From: Burkholderia sp. Ax-1719
GTDB lineage: Bacteria > Pseudomonadota > Gammaproteobacteria > Burkholderiales > Burkholderiaceae
Direction: 5' to 3'
Assembly (NCBI RefSeq): GCF_011753055.1
Contig: NZ_VWWJ01000001.1
Location: 558,001-622,000, forward strand
Length of the DNA: 64,000 nt
Shown here: in pieces, positions 42,505-53,408 of the stretch
Position numbering within the stretch: position 1 is the stretch's first letter
Layout of the letters: every line of letters starts with the position of its first letter
Notes under the pieces: model-generated
The model's database searches: none
Seen by the model: the letters and a program-made list of their open reading frames with translations, nothing else
Told to the model about the DNA's origin: nothing
Program-made: the position numbers and the translations under genes

Positions 42505-43821
42505 ATGAAACGTGAGATGCATCTGGGCGCGTTCCTGATGGAAACGGGCCACCACCTCGCGGCCTGGCGTCTCGACGAGGTGCAGGCCGACGCGGGTCTC
42601 GATATCCACGCGTGGATCCGGCTCGCGCAGCTGGCCGAAGCGGCATGCTTCGATGCGTTATTCGTAGCGGACAGCGTGGCGGCCAACACGGGCGCCGGTG
42701 CGGATCGCGTGGCCCGCGCCGACCGCCTTGATCCGCTGACATTGCTCCCCGCGCTGGCGGTGACGACGCAACGTATCGGTCTCATTGGCACGGCAACTAC
42801 CAGCTACAACGAGCCGTATCACATTGCGCGCAAGTTCGCCTCGCTCGATCACATCAGCAGCGGTCGGGCAGGGTGGAATCTCGTGACGACCGACAACGCG
42901 GCGGAAGCAGGCAATTTCGGGCGGGCCGAGCATTACAGCCATGTCGATCGTTACGCGCGCGCCGAGGAGTTCTATCGCGTGGTGACCGCGCTTTGGGACA
43001 GCTGGGACGATGCGAGTTTCGTGCGCGACAAGCGCAGCGGCCAATACTACGACGCGGCAACGCTGCGCATGCCGCTGCATCGTGGCGAGCACTTCTGCGT
43101 CGATGGTCCGTTGAATGTGGCGCGCGCGCCGCAAGGCTGGCCGGTGGTCGTCCAAGCGGGGTCATCGGAGCGGGGGCGTGAGCTGGCGGCGCGTACAGCG
43201 GAGGTCGTATTCACGGCGCAAGCCAGTTTCGACACCGCGCAGGCTTTCTATCGCGATCTCAAGCAGCGCGTCGTGGCGGCGGGACGCAAGCGCGATTCGC
43301 TCAAGATCATGCCGGGACTCTCGGTGATTGTTGCGCCTACGCTGGAAGAGGCGCGTTCGCGTGAGGCGGAACTTCAGGCATTGGTGCATCCGGAAGCCGG
43401 TCTCGCACTGCTCGCGCGGATGATCGGCAATTTCGATCTGAGCGGCGTCGATCTGGATGCGCCCCTGCCCGATCTGCCGATGACCGACAGCGGGCAACGC
43501 AGCCGACAGCAGTTACTCACCAGCATTGCAGGCAGTGAACGGCTCACGGTGCGCCAGCTCTATCTGCGCATCGCGGGCGGGCGCGGGCATTTCACGCTGG
43601 TCGGCACGCCGCAAAGCGTGGCTGACGAGATGCAGCACTGGTTCGAGAACGGCGCTGCAGACGGCTTCAACATCATGGCCGCCGATCTGCCCGGCGGGCT
43701 GGAACGCTTTTGCGATCTTGTCGTCCCCGAACTGCGTCGCCGTGGATTATTTCGGACAGCATATCGAGGGGAGACGTTGCGCGATCACCTGGGATTGCAG
43801 CGGCCCGTGCGCGAACGATGA
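42505..43821 (+). CDS. FMN-dependent monooxygenase, NtaA/SnaA/DszA family
   Basis: A 438-residue flavin-dependent, luciferase-fold monooxygenase of the NtaA/SnaA/DszA group. Features are MHLGAFLMETGHHLAAWR, WIRLAQLAEAACFDALFVADS, EPYHIARKFASLDHISSGRAGWNLVTT and the end motif GFNIMAADLPGGLERF. These enzymes use reduced flavin from a separate reductase to oxidise N- or S-containing organic compounds such as nitrilotriacetate or organosulfur molecules. ATG 42505 is preceded by GAGGAG; an ATG at 42436 in the same frame lacks support. It is followed by a TonB receptor and a solute-binding protein, suggesting uptake and oxidation of one substrate. The substrate is unknown. Confidence 0.9.
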   Translation: MKREMHLGAFLMETGHHLAAWRLDEVQADAGLDIHAWIRLAQLAEAACFDALFVADSVAANTGAGADRVARADRLDPLTLLPALAVTTQRIGLIGTATTSYNEPYHIARKFASLDHISSGRAGWNLVTTDNAAEAGNFGRAEHYSHVDRYARAEEFYRVVTALWDSWDDASFVRDKRSGQYYDAATLRMPLHRGEHFCVDGPLNVARAPQGWPVVVQAGSSERGRELAARTAEVVFTAQASFDTAQAFYRDLKQRVVAAGRKRDSLKIMPGLSVIVAPTLEEARSREAELQALVHPEAGLALLARMIGNFDLSGVDLDAPLPDLPMTDSGQRSRQQLLTSIAGSERLTVRQLYLRIAGGRGHFTLVGTPQSVADEMQHWFENGAADGFNIMAADLPGGLERFCDLVVPELRRRGLFRTAYRGETLRDHLGLQRPVRER

Positions 43822-43863
43822 GCCCCACGTAATTCAAAACACCGCAGAACAATAAAACTCAAC

Positions 43864-46218
43864 GTGAACAATAACCACATGAATGACATTCGCACGCCGC
43901 TCACGCGCCAGACACTCATCGTGGGCGCTCTTTGCGTCGCGACTGTCACGTCGGCCCACGCAGCCGACAACACCAATAGCACCGATCGCGCCGATCGCGC
44001 CGATCAAGCCGCGCCTGCCTTAGCTGCATCGTCGGCCTCCGCGCAAAGGCCCACCGAATTGCCGACGGTCACTGTCACGGCTACGCGCCGCAACGAATCC
44101 GCGCAAAAAGTCCCCATCGCGCTCACCGTGGTCAGCGGCGCGGAAATGGAGCGCGCGGGCAACAACACCGTGCAGTCGCTCGTCACGGCGGTGCCCGAAC
44201 TGACCTTCAAGCCTTCGCTGTCGAGCAAGGACACCACGTTGACGATCCGTGGCGTGGGGACCAATTCGACTTCGCCGGGCGTGGAGCCTTCGGTGTCCAC
44301 CGTGATCGACGGCGTGGTCTACGCACGCCCCGGCCAGGCAACGCTCGATCTGCTGGACGTCGATCACGTGGAAGTGCTGCGCGGCCCGCAGGGCACGCTG
44401 TTCGGCAAGAACGCAACGGCAGGCGTCATCAACATCGTCACACGCGATCCGGCAAAACAACCGACCGGCTATATCGATACGCAGTTCTATCAAGGCGGTG
44501 AGCAGCGCGTGCGTGCAGGCGTGGAAGGCACGTTGCTGCCAGGTTTGCTCACGGGCTCGTTCACCGCGCTTTATGGTCGCTACGACGGCAACGTCAAAAA
44601 CGTCTACAACGGCGAGGAGATCAACGGCTATAACCATAAGGGATTTCGCTCGAAGTTCGTGTTCACGCCCAGCAGCAATGTGAAAGCGACGATCATCGCC
44701 GACTACATGTACGCGCACGATTCGTACGCGGCTGGCGTGATCGGCAAGGCGACCAATCCGATCTACACCGCTGCGCTTTCGCCGGTCGTGCCGAGCCTGC
44801 AGAACCGTGAAGTCAACTATCCCTATGGGCCTTCGGTAGAAGACACCAACTGGGGCGTTTCCGCGCAAGTCGACTGGAAACTGGGCGGCGGCTACACGTT
44901 GTCCTCGATTTCGGCTTACCGCCAATGGCTCAATCGTCAACGTACCGACGAAGCCTGGGTTCCGCAGGTCTATCAGCAGATTCCCAGTTCGAACGATCGC
45001 GGCGATCTGGGCTTTACGCAGCTATCGCAGGAACTGCGACTGGCGTCGCCGAAGGGTGGCTTCTTCGACTATGTCGCCGGTGTCTACGCGCTGCATACGC
45101 AGGACAACGAGCACTACAACCGCGCCGTGACGACCTGCACGAACTCGACCTCGGCGAGCATCGTGAGCGGCCTCACGCCCTGCTACGCGGGTTCGTCCAC
45201 GCTCACGCACACAACCGGCGACGCGTTGTTCGGCACGCTCACCAATAGCTTCGCGGCTTATGGCGAAGGCACGTTTCACCTGAGCGATCGTCTGCGCGCC
45301 ATCACGGGCCTGCGCGTCACGCACGATGAAGTGGGCTATGATTTCGAGCGCACCTCGACTTCCGCTGCAGCGGTGTCGGGCATCAATCCCTCGTTTGCGT
45401 CGTCGGGCTGGACGAGCGCGAATGGCGTGTCGGGACGCGCGGGCCTGGAGTTCGATCTCACCCGCGACGTCATGCTCTATGCGATGTACTCGCATGGCTA
45501 CAAGGGGCCGGCCTTCAACGTGTTCTTCAACATGCAGCAGCGCGATACGCCCGCGCTGCGTCCCGAAGAGTCGAATTCGTACGAGATCGGTGCGAAGATG
45601 CAGACGCCCGACCATCGTTACACCGCCAATATCGCGCTGTACGACACGCATTATCAGAACTACCAGGCAAATTATTACGACACGGTGGCCGGGCAGGTGG
45701 TCACGCGGCTCATCAATGCGGGCACGGTATCGACGCGCGGCGTCGAACTGGATCTGGGCGCGCGACCGCTGCGCGGCTTGAGTCTCACCGGCGGCCTGGC
45801 GTTCACCGACGCGCATATCGACGAATTCAATTGCCCCGTCGGCGCGCAGGCAAGCTGCAACGTCAATGGCAAAACGCTGCCGTTCTCGCCGACCTTCAAG
45901 GCCAATATATCCGCCGATTATCGTCATCCGCTGCCCATCGGCCCGGAGCTTGAGTTGTACGCGAATTACTTCTGGCAAAGCCGCGTGCAATACGACCTCG
46001 CGCAGTCGCCGAATACCATCCAGGGCGCGTACGGCATTCTCAATGCAAGCGTGGCGCTGAATTTCGATAACGGCTGGCGTGTCGCGTTGATCGGCAAGAA
46101 CCTGCTCGACAAATCCTATGTGAGCGTGATGGCGACAGGATCGGGATACGTAACGATTGGCGTGCCGCGCGATGCGGACCGCTACTTCGGCATTCAGTTG
46201 CGCAAGGACTTTTTCTGA
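43864..46218 (+). CDS. TonB-dependent outer-membrane receptor
   Basis: A 784-residue TonB-dependent receptor. A signal peptide (TLIVGALCVATVTSAHA) is followed by a Thr/Ala-rich linker, then a TonB-box-like VTVTATRR, the plug domain (IRGVGTNSTSPGVEPSVSTVIDGV, VEVLRGPQGTLFGKNATAGVINIVTRDP) and a beta-barrel ending with a terminal phenylalanine (IQLRKDFF). It imports a substrate using TonB energy; the plug resembles those for siderophore- or organosulfur-type ligands, but the ligand is not deducible. GTG 43864 and ATG 43879 are both possible starts; neither has a clear ribosome-binding site. It follows the monooxygenase by 42 bp and precedes the solute-binding protein by 22 bp. Confidence 0.93.
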   Translation: MNNNHMNDIRTPLTRQTLIVGALCVATVTSAHAADNTNSTDRADRADQAAPALAASSASAQRPTELPTVTVTATRRNESAQKVPIALTVVSGAEMERAGNNTVQSLVTAVPELTFKPSLSSKDTTLTIRGVGTNSTSPGVEPSVSTVIDGVVYARPGQATLDLLDVDHVEVLRGPQGTLFGKNATAGVINIVTRDPAKQPTGYIDTQFYQGGEQRVRAGVEGTLLPGLLTGSFTALYGRYDGNVKNVYNGEEINGYNHKGFRSKFVFTPSSNVKATIIADYMYAHDSYAAGVIGKATNPIYTAALSPVVPSLQNREVNYPYGPSVEDTNWGVSAQVDWKLGGGYTLSSISAYRQWLNRQRTDEAWVPQVYQQIPSSNDRGDLGFTQLSQELRLASPKGGFFDYVAGVYALHTQDNEHYNRAVTTCTNSTSASIVSGLTPCYAGSSTLTHTTGDALFGTLTNSFAAYGEGTFHLSDRLRAITGLRVTHDEVGYDFERTSTSAAAVSGINPSFASSGWTSANGVSGRAGLEFDLTRDVMLYAMYSHGYKGPAFNVFFNMQQRDTPALRPEESNSYEIGAKMQTPDHRYTANIALYDTHYQNYQANYYDTVAGQVVTRLINAGTVSTRGVELDLGARPLRGLSLTGGLAFTDAHIDEFNCPVGAQASCNVNGKTLPFSPTFKANISADYRHPLPIGPELELYANYFWQSRVQYDLAQSPNTIQGAYGILNASVALNFDNGWRVALIGKNLLDKSYVSVMATGSGYVTIGVPRDADRYFGIQLRKDFF

Positions 46219-46240
46219 CTTTTATCGAGGGGCAGCGATT

Positions 46241-47221
46241 ATGCAGTTGTTCATCAAAGCGTTTTCGCGCGTACGCATCGCCGCGCTATTCACTGCGCTC
46301 ACGGCGTCGTGCGCACTTGTCGCACCGATGACGGCATCGGCTGAAGCGGTGCTGAATATCGGCTATCAGAAGGGCACGCCGCTCACGCTGCTCAAGGCGC
46401 GCGGTACGCTGGACAGCGCGCTGGCGGCCAAAGGCTATGCGGTGCGCTGGACCGAGTTTCCCGCCGGACCGCCGTTGCTCGAAGCGATGAACGCTGGCGC
46501 GATCGACATCGGCTATACGGGTGCGCCGCCGCCGATTTTTGCGCAGGCTGCGGGTAGCCGCGTGGTCTATCTGGCGGCGGAACCCGCCGGGCCGCATAAC
46601 GAAGCGTTGATCGTGCGTGCGGGTTCGCCGCTCAAGCGCGTGGCCGATCTCAAGGGCCATACGGTGGCGCTCGCGCGCGGCTCCAGTTCGCACTATCTGC
46701 TGGTGGCCGCGCTCGCGCAGGCGGGGCTGCGCTATGAAGACGTCAAGCCCGTGTTCCTTTCGCCCGCCGATGCGCGTGCGGCGTTCGACAGCGGTCACGT
46801 CGATGCCTGGGCGATCTGGGATCCGTATCTCGCGGTGGTCCAGGCCGCCGAGCCCACGCGTACGCTCGCCGATTACGCATCGGGAATTCCGCAGCCGTAT
46901 AGCTTCTTTCTGGGCGCGCCGGACTTCGTGCACGGTCACCGCGATATCGTCGAAACGGTGTTGCGCGCGGTCGCCGATGGCGATGCGTGGGTAAGCGCGC
47001 ATCGCGACGAAACCGCGCAATTGATTGCGCGCGAAACGGGTGTGCCGCCCGTCGTCGTCACGAGCTTTCTCGCACGTTCGCGCTTTGGGATCGTGCCGCT
47101 CGATACGCCGATACTCGCGAGCCAGCAGCGCGTCGCCGATGTATTCGCGGCCCAGCATCTGATTCCGCACGCCGTGAAGGTGGATGCGATCGCCGCGCCC
47201 GTGGCAATCGGCGGGAAATAA
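46241..47221 (+). CDS. SsuA-like ABC transporter substrate-binding protein
   Basis: A 326-residue periplasmic solute-binding protein with a signal peptide (IAALFTALTASCALVAPMTASA). It matches the aliphatic-sulfonate/taurine-binding group (SsuA/TauA): LNIGYQKGTPLTLLKARGTLD, WTEFPAGPPLLEAMNAGAIDIGYTG and HVDAWAIWDPYLAVVQ. No permease or ATPase gene follows; the next gene is a LysR regulator on the opposite strand, so it must share a transporter encoded elsewhere or act as a receptor. ATG 46241 has GAGGGG upstream. Together with the monooxygenase and the TonB receptor it suggests capture of an organosulfur or similar compound (inference). Confidence 0.9.
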   Translation: MQLFIKAFSRVRIAALFTALTASCALVAPMTASAEAVLNIGYQKGTPLTLLKARGTLDSALAAKGYAVRWTEFPAGPPLLEAMNAGAIDIGYTGAPPPIFAQAAGSRVVYLAAEPAGPHNEALIVRAGSPLKRVADLKGHTVALARGSSSHYLLVAALAQAGLRYEDVKPVFLSPADARAAFDSGHVDAWAIWDPYLAVVQAAEPTRTLADYASGIPQPYSFFLGAPDFVHGHRDIVETVLRAVADGDAWVSAHRDETAQLIARETGVPPVVVTSFLARSRFGIVPLDTPILASQQRVADVFAAQHLIPHAVKVDAIAAPVAIGGK

Positions 47222-47229
47222 GCGGGTGC

Positions 47230-48087
47230 TCAGAGGACGGGCAATACCGCGCGGATATGTTCCGCGAAAGCCGCCGCCAGTTGCGACGGCCGCTTGCGGC
47301 TGAATTTCACGGTGATGCCCACGGCGGGCAAGGGCGGCAGCGCGGGATCGCCGTTGAGGTTGGCGAGATCGGGCGGCACGGCCGTCTGCGTCATCACCGC
47401 GAATGCCTGGCCCGCGCGCACCAAAGCGATCATGCCGGACAGACTGCTGCTCGCGCAGGCGATCCGCCACGCCCGGCCCGCGTCCTTGAGCGCTTCGCAG
47501 GCGGCGATATGGTCGAGCGTGTCCGCATCGGAAAGCGCCAGCGGCAAGGGATCGAAGTGCGCCGGATCGAGACCCGGATAGCCGATCCACACCAGTTGCT
47601 CGCGTCGAATCAATTCTTCGCCCGGTGCGGCGTCGGGCAGCGACACCATCGCCAGATCGACCGCGCGTTTGTCCAGCAGGTCGAGCAGTCTGGGCGTTGG
47701 CGCGCACACCACCTCCACCAGCGCATGCGGATGCTGGCTCGAAAACTGGCGCAGCAGCGCGGGTAAAAACACGGTGGCGTAGTCGTCGGGGCAGCCGAAG
47801 CGCAGGCTGCCGGTCAGCCCCGTGCCGCTCAGGTCGGCCATCGCTTCGTCATGTAGGCGCAGCATGCGCTGCGCGTGCACCAGCAGCCGCTCGCCCGGAT
47901 GCGTGAGCACCACCCCGCGACCGGTGCGCTGAAACAGCGGTTGATCGACGATGGATTCGAGCCGCTTCATCTGCTGACTCAGGGCGGATTGCGTACGGCC
48001 TACGCGTTCCGCGGCGCGGCTGAGCGCGCGCACCTCGGCAATCACGGCAAACGAACGCAGCAGGTCGATTTCGAGTATGCGGCTCAT
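47230..48087 (-). CDS. LysR-family regulator divergent from dgdA
   Basis: A 285-residue LysR regulator. The helix-turn-helix part reads MSRILEIDLLRSFAVIAEVRALSRAAERVGRTQSALSQQMKRLESIVDQPLFQRTGRG, split here by motif as DLLRSF, SRAAERVGRTQSALSQQ and PLFQRTGRG. The effector domain follows (LRFGCPDDYA, AVDLAMVSL). ATG 48087 is chosen because it gives this conserved N-terminus; the longer frame adds about 34 nonconserved residues. It is divergent from dgdA with a 139-bp interval. In B. cepacia a LysR protein called DgdR represses dgdA; this gene holds the same place, but I did not compare sequences, so no name is given. Confidence 0.9.
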   Translation of the reverse strand: MSRILEIDLLRSFAVIAEVRALSRAAERVGRTQSALSQQMKRLESIVDQPLFQRTGRGVVLTHPGERLLVHAQRMLRLHDEAMADLSGTGLTGSLRFGCPDDYATVFLPALLRQFSSQHPHALVEVVCAPTPRLLDLLDKRAVDLAMVSLPDAAPGEELIRREQLVWIGYPGLDPAHFDPLPLALSDADTLDHIAACEALKDAGRAWRIACASSSLSGMIALVRAGQAFAVMTQTAVPPDLANLNGDPALPPLPAVGITVKFSRKRPSQLAAAFAEHIRAVLPVL

Positions 48088-48166
48088 GTCAAGTCTCACC
48101 CGTTGGGCCTCGATATTAGCGCGGCTTCTAGCTCCCATTAATACTATTCGATTTTGTAAATGCTGA

Positions 48167-49854
<1,688 letters not shown>

Positions 49855-49933
49855 TTTTAACTTCGTATTGAGGAACAATCTGGGGAAACGCGGGTAAAAA
49901 TTAAAACAGAGCGGCACATCGCCGCCCGGAGTG

Positions 49934-50272
49934 TTATGAGCAAAGGTTGGTCGCAATGCGGCGATTGCGGGCCGTTTTATCACGGCATTCCTGGATTGCG
50001 CGCAGCTTCACGTGTTCGACGATCTTCTGGCTCGTGATGCGGCCGGCGGCGCTGCGGAATTTGCGGCCAGCCCGCGCGAGCAGTCGATCGTCCTGACGGC
50101 GATGCGCCCAGGCGCGTGCCGCGAACCAGCCGACGATCGTCCAGCCCAGCAGGATATTGACCAGCGTGATCGCCAGCGCGTCGCTGTGATTGCGCGCGTC
50201 GGCCTCGATGGACGGAATCAGATAAAGGCTCAGAGCGGCAATGGCTGCGGCGCCTTCGAAGACTTGCAACAT
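49934..50272 (-). CDS. superinfection immunity-like membrane protein
   Basis: A 112-residue protein with two membrane segments, AAAIAALSLYLIPSI and ITLVNILLGWTIVGWFAARAW. The pattern YLIPSIEADARNHSDALAITLVNILLGWT fits the Imm superinfection-immunity family first named from phage T4, widespread in bacterial genomes where its job is usually unknown. The C-terminal 45 residues are soluble and basic. GGAGGTGAAGTC precedes the ATG, a strong ribosome-binding site. No phage genes surround it, so an antiphage role should not be assumed. Confidence 0.75.
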   Translation of the reverse strand: MLQVFEGAAAIAALSLYLIPSIEADARNHSDALAITLVNILLGWTIVGWFAARAWAHRRQDDRLLARAGRKFRSAAGRITSQKIVEHVKLRAIQECRDKTARNRRIATNLCS

Positions 50273-50445
50273 GACTTCACCTCCGGATTAAGCAGCAATC
50301 TGGCGAAGCACCTGTCTTCAGCGCGTCGCAATTGCGATGGAGGCAGTTTAGAACGTTGCTATCGAAAGACAATGCCAATAGAACGAAATCAGAGTTGCGT
50401 CAGAGAAAACAATCGCGGCTCGCGTTGAGCATGCGACTAAAACGA

Positions 50446-50470
50446 AAGGGGCGGATTGAATCCGCCCCTT
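50446..50470 (-). terminator. intrinsic terminator after cytochrome b561 gene
   Basis: AAGGGGCGGA and its reverse complement TCCGCCCCTT flank a five-base loop. On the minus strand the hairpin is followed by TTTCGTTTTAG. It lies 29 bp downstream of the cytochrome b561 stop codon (50499), as expected for a Rho-independent terminator of the catalase-like/cytochrome operon. Confidence 0.75.
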
Positions 50471-50498
50471 AAATCGAATCAGGCTGCGCTGGTACGCG

Positions 50499-51041
50499 TC
50501 AACGCCACGGCGACATCGCCTGGAACACGCCGTCGCGCCGCACCAGCGCGTGAAACAAGGCCGCCGCCAGATGCACAACGATCAGCGCGAAGAAGCACAG
50601 CGCGAGGAACCGGTGCGCGTTCCATAGCAGTGAATGCAGTTCATTGCTATGGGGCAGGATCGCCGGCAGGCGGATGCCGGCCGCCACAACCGGATAATCC
50701 GCCGCCGAGAGCATGCCCCAGCCGATCAGCGGCAGCGCGATCATCAGCGCGTAAAAGACCAGATGCGAGAGATGCGCGGCCAGTTTCATCGGTTCGGGCA
50801 TGTCGGCCGGCAGCGCTGGCGCGCCTTTGACAAGCCGCGTGACCAGACGGATCAGCGCCAGGATCAGGATGACAATCCCAAGCGGCTTGTGGATCGACAC
50901 GAGCGTGAGGTAATCGGGCCGGATGGTCGACACCATGCCCACGCCGATAAACAGCATCGACAGGATGCAGATCGCCATGATCCAGTGCAGGGCGCGTTGC
51001 AGCGGCGAAAAGCGCGCTTCAGTGGCTTGGCTTGGCGTCAT
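50499..51041 (-). CDS. cytochrome b561 family protein
   Basis: A 180-residue four-helix membrane cytochrome. Histidines expected to bind two b hemes appear in LQRALHWIMAICIL, SIHKPLG, HLSHLVFYALM and NAHRFLALCFFALIVVHLAAALFHAL. It ends in RRDGVFQAMSPWR, typical of the family. It probably passes electrons from quinol to a periplasmic partner. ATG 51041 overlaps the stop of the catalase-like gene (ATGA), indicating joint translation; the frame running further upstream is antisense-like and nonconserved. The likely partner is the catalase-related peroxidase encoded before it. Confidence 0.9.
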   Translation of the reverse strand: MTPSQATEARFSPLQRALHWIMAICILSMLFIGVGMVSTIRPDYLTLVSIHKPLGIVILILALIRLVTRLVKGAPALPADMPEPMKLAAHLSHLVFYALMIALPLIGWGMLSAADYPVVAAGIRLPAILPHSNELHSLLWNAHRFLALCFFALIVVHLAAALFHALVRRDGVFQAMSPWR

Positions 51042-52105
51042 GGCTTCGCTCCTTCGGCAGGCGTGTGCGGATAGTCCTTGTCCTCCGCAGTGCGGCGGTT
51101 GAACGAGACCGAATAGGCAGCCGAGCGCGCGGCGGGGAAGGGATCGTCGGAAACGTGGATACCGGCCGGCAAAACCGTGGGATCGAAGTTCAGATCGCGG
51201 CAGGGACCATCCGGCTCCGGCTCGATCGCGTTGACCACCAGTGTGCCCGCTTCCACCTTGCGGCGATCGTCCGGCCAGGCTTTGCTGGGGTCGGCAGTGG
51301 GGTCGCCCGCGTCGGCCACGGTGACCACCATGGTCCAGCGCTGCGGCCCGGCATGCACGCGATCGGTGATGTCGGTGGCGAGGAAATCGGCGCCGCGCTG
51401 CTTGAGCGCATCGGGCGAGACCGCCTCCGGCGTCTGCGCGGGCACGAAGGACCAGCGCACCACGTGGTCTTCGCCTTGTGCATTGGTGAATACGAAACTG
51501 TTGAGACTGTTGTAGCGCTCCTGCGAGTAGGAGGCCGTCCACGGTGCGCTGCCGGCCCATGCGCCAAAGGCCGCGAATTCAGGATGCGCGGCGATGAAGT
51601 TTTTCATGGCGTCCGGGTCGCTCTTGTTGCCGGCGGCCTGGAGCAGCGCGTAGAAGGCCTGGGGCGTGGCGACGGGGAAGAACGGTGCGTCGATCATGGC
51701 CGAGCGCCAGTCGCTGCCGTCGGGGGTGACGATGCGCAGGCTCATGCCGCGCACGCGCACGGTGGCGTCGGCGGCTTTGGCGTCGGCGGTGGCCAGGTTG
51801 AAGCGGCCCGTGACCGGATACGACCCGGCAGCGAACATCGGCGCTTTGGAAAGCGCGGCGCCGGCGCCATTAGCCTCGAACGTGCCGGTGAAGCAGATGC
51901 CCTTGGCGTGATTGCGCCGGAAGCCGAGCGCCGGGCCGCCCGGCGGCGCGAGACCGTTGACGACCCTGGCGGGCGTGATGCGCCCAGGCGTTAGCCAGCC
52001 GGCGGTATAGGCGAACGCGCCCACGATGACCACAACGATGGCGGCGATCAGGATCAGCGAACGCGCAGCGCCATTGGAATCCTTGGAACCCGGTCGATCT
52101 GACAT
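51038..52105 (-). CDS. membrane-anchored catalase-related peroxidase
   Basis: A 355-residue protein of the small catalase-like peroxidase group (SrpA/YfhE-type). A single N-terminal transmembrane helix (LILIAAIVVVIVGAFAYTAGW) puts the heme domain in the periplasm. The distal-histidine motif RRNHAKGICFTG is present, as are FNLATADAKAAD and FFPVATPQAFYALLQA. It lacks the full catalase length, so peroxidase activity is more likely than classic catalase action. ATG 52105 has GAGGG upstream; an in-frame TTG at 52123 is less likely. It overlaps the cytochrome b561 gene, a pairing that suggests quinol-linked removal of peroxide in the periplasm (inference). Confidence 0.9.
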   Translation of the reverse strand: MSDRPGSKDSNGAARSLILIAAIVVVIVGAFAYTAGWLTPGRITPARVVNGLAPPGGPALGFRRNHAKGICFTGTFEANGAGAALSKAPMFAAGSYPVTGRFNLATADAKAADATVRVRGMSLRIVTPDGSDWRSAMIDAPFFPVATPQAFYALLQAAGNKSDPDAMKNFIAAHPEFAAFGAWAGSAPWTASYSQERYNSLNSFVFTNAQGEDHVVRWSFVPAQTPEAVSPDALKQRGADFLATDITDRVHAGPQRWTMVVTVADAGDPTADPSKAWPDDRRKVEAGTLVVNAIEPEPDGPCRDLNFDPTVLPAGIHVSDDPFPAARSAAYSVSFNRRTAEDKDYPHTPAEGAKP

Positions 52106-52223
52106 GGAACCCTCATTGGTCAATTCGTTGTTAGGCTCTGCTGGGGACTTTGCCAGAGCATAAAGAATTTCTGCCGAGGGGGTTGCGTGTGCGTGCGTGC
52201 GCCTGAAACGTCAGATGCGACGT

Positions 52224-53195
52224 TCAGCCGGGCATCGATTCATTCTTCCGATCAAACCATCGGGCCGCGCAGATGACACCCACCGAAAGCGCCAGTCCAG
52301 CAATCAGGTCGACAAGATAATGAGCGCCGCCGTAAAGCGCCGCGAACGTCATCAACACATTCACTACGATAGACACGGCAAAGCAGTATTTGAGGTGTCG
52401 CACTGCATAGACAAACAGGACCGCGGCCGCCGCGTGCATGGACGGAAACGACACAAGGCCCTCGTTCAAACCCAGATCGACGCTGCGCAGCGTGCCGTCT
52501 CTCAAGGGATAGAACTGAGACCATGGCGTCGAACCGTAGAGATCGACCATCCTGTAGTGAAAGAACGGATTCGCCGCGGGGATGAATGCCGACAGGGTGA
52601 TGGATATCGATGTGACCACAACAAACAGAAAAATAAAATCCGTTAAATCACGAATTCGATTTTTCATCGATAAAACGATCACCGTGAATGCGACTTGCGG
52701 TCCCCAGAGGATATACACGCAATTCGAGAAGAATTTGACGTGATCGTGCCTTGCATACCAGGCTGCCAGCTGATCCCAGTGAAAGCCGATGTGCTGATCA
52801 AGGCCAATGAGCACATCATCGATCAGTGGCGCATTCGCCGCAACCGAGAGAGACTGGAAAACCATCGAAGCGGCGAGAAAGATTCTCATGACGGTAAGGC
52901 TAAACAGAGCGATGGCCCAGCGTCGAAGTCTTGCTGCTCGACTCAGGACAGCGTATCGGTCTATCTCGCTGATTGCGAACAGAATGACAACGCAAAGCAG
53001 GGTGATGGCAATCGGTTCCCATTGGTCCGATATGATGATTTCAAATCCTGTGACCCTGGCGGCCACCATATCGAAGGCGATGAGTACAGCGGTCAGGATG
53101 ACCGATGCCCAGACAAAATTCGGGTTCACCCGCTCTGATAGTTTTTGTGCGGCAATCGCGTCATGCGGCTCATAACGCGGTCTCAATGTATTCAT
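52224..53195 (-). CDS. PAP2-superfamily membrane phosphatase/phosphotransferase
   Basis: A 323-residue membrane protein with about six hydrophobic helices. The PAP2 active-site histidines are seen in GLVSFPSMHAAAAVLFVYAV (SxxxH-type motif) and YGGAHYLVDLIAG. The N-terminal half has extra helices and resembles the inositolphosphoryl-ceramide-synthase-like group more than simple PAP2 phosphatases. It probably acts on lipid phosphates at the membrane. The gene stands alone between the catalase operon and the divergent metallophosphoesterase gene, with about 210 bp to that gene's start. Confidence 0.88.
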   Translation of the reverse strand: MNTLRPRYEPHDAIAAQKLSERVNPNFVWASVILTAVLIAFDMVAARVTGFEIIISDQWEPIAITLLCVVILFAISEIDRYAVLSRAARLRRWAIALFSLTVMRIFLAASMVFQSLSVAANAPLIDDVLIGLDQHIGFHWDQLAAWYARHDHVKFFSNCVYILWGPQVAFTVIVLSMKNRIRDLTDFIFLFVVVTSISITLSAFIPAANPFFHYRMVDLYGSTPWSQFYPLRDGTLRSVDLGLNEGLVSFPSMHAAAAVLFVYAVRHLKYCFAVSIVVNVLMTFAALYGGAHYLVDLIAGLALSVGVICAARWFDRKNESMPG

Positions 53196-53408
53196 TGCGC
53201 AAGTCTGGCGTTATTTATTTTGCGCCGTTTTTCTGGCGTTCCCGGAAGCATTTTTCAAACGATAACATTTCTGCTTACGGTTGTAAGCGCGAAATTGGCT
53301 GGTTGTCGTTTGGTTTGCGTCTTCGGTTAAGCCATGCATTCGACATCCGGTGACGCATCAATGACAATTGTCTTGTTCCGGATTTAAAGGCCTGAGCCCA
53401 TTCATTCC

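Noticed and set aside
43964..44010. Tandem GATCGC-rich repeat near the start of the TonB receptor
   Set aside because: It only encodes a low-complexity Asp/Arg/Ala linker between signal peptide and TonB box; no sign of phase variation.
49934..50272. Superinfection-immunity-like gene as part of a prophage or defence island
   Set aside because: No integrase, phage structural genes or defence genes lie nearby; the family is common on chromosomes.
50499..51560. 353-codon open frame as a single protein ending in cytochrome b561
   Set aside because: The upstream part is antisense-frame sequence within the catalase-like gene; the real start overlaps that gene's stop at 51041.
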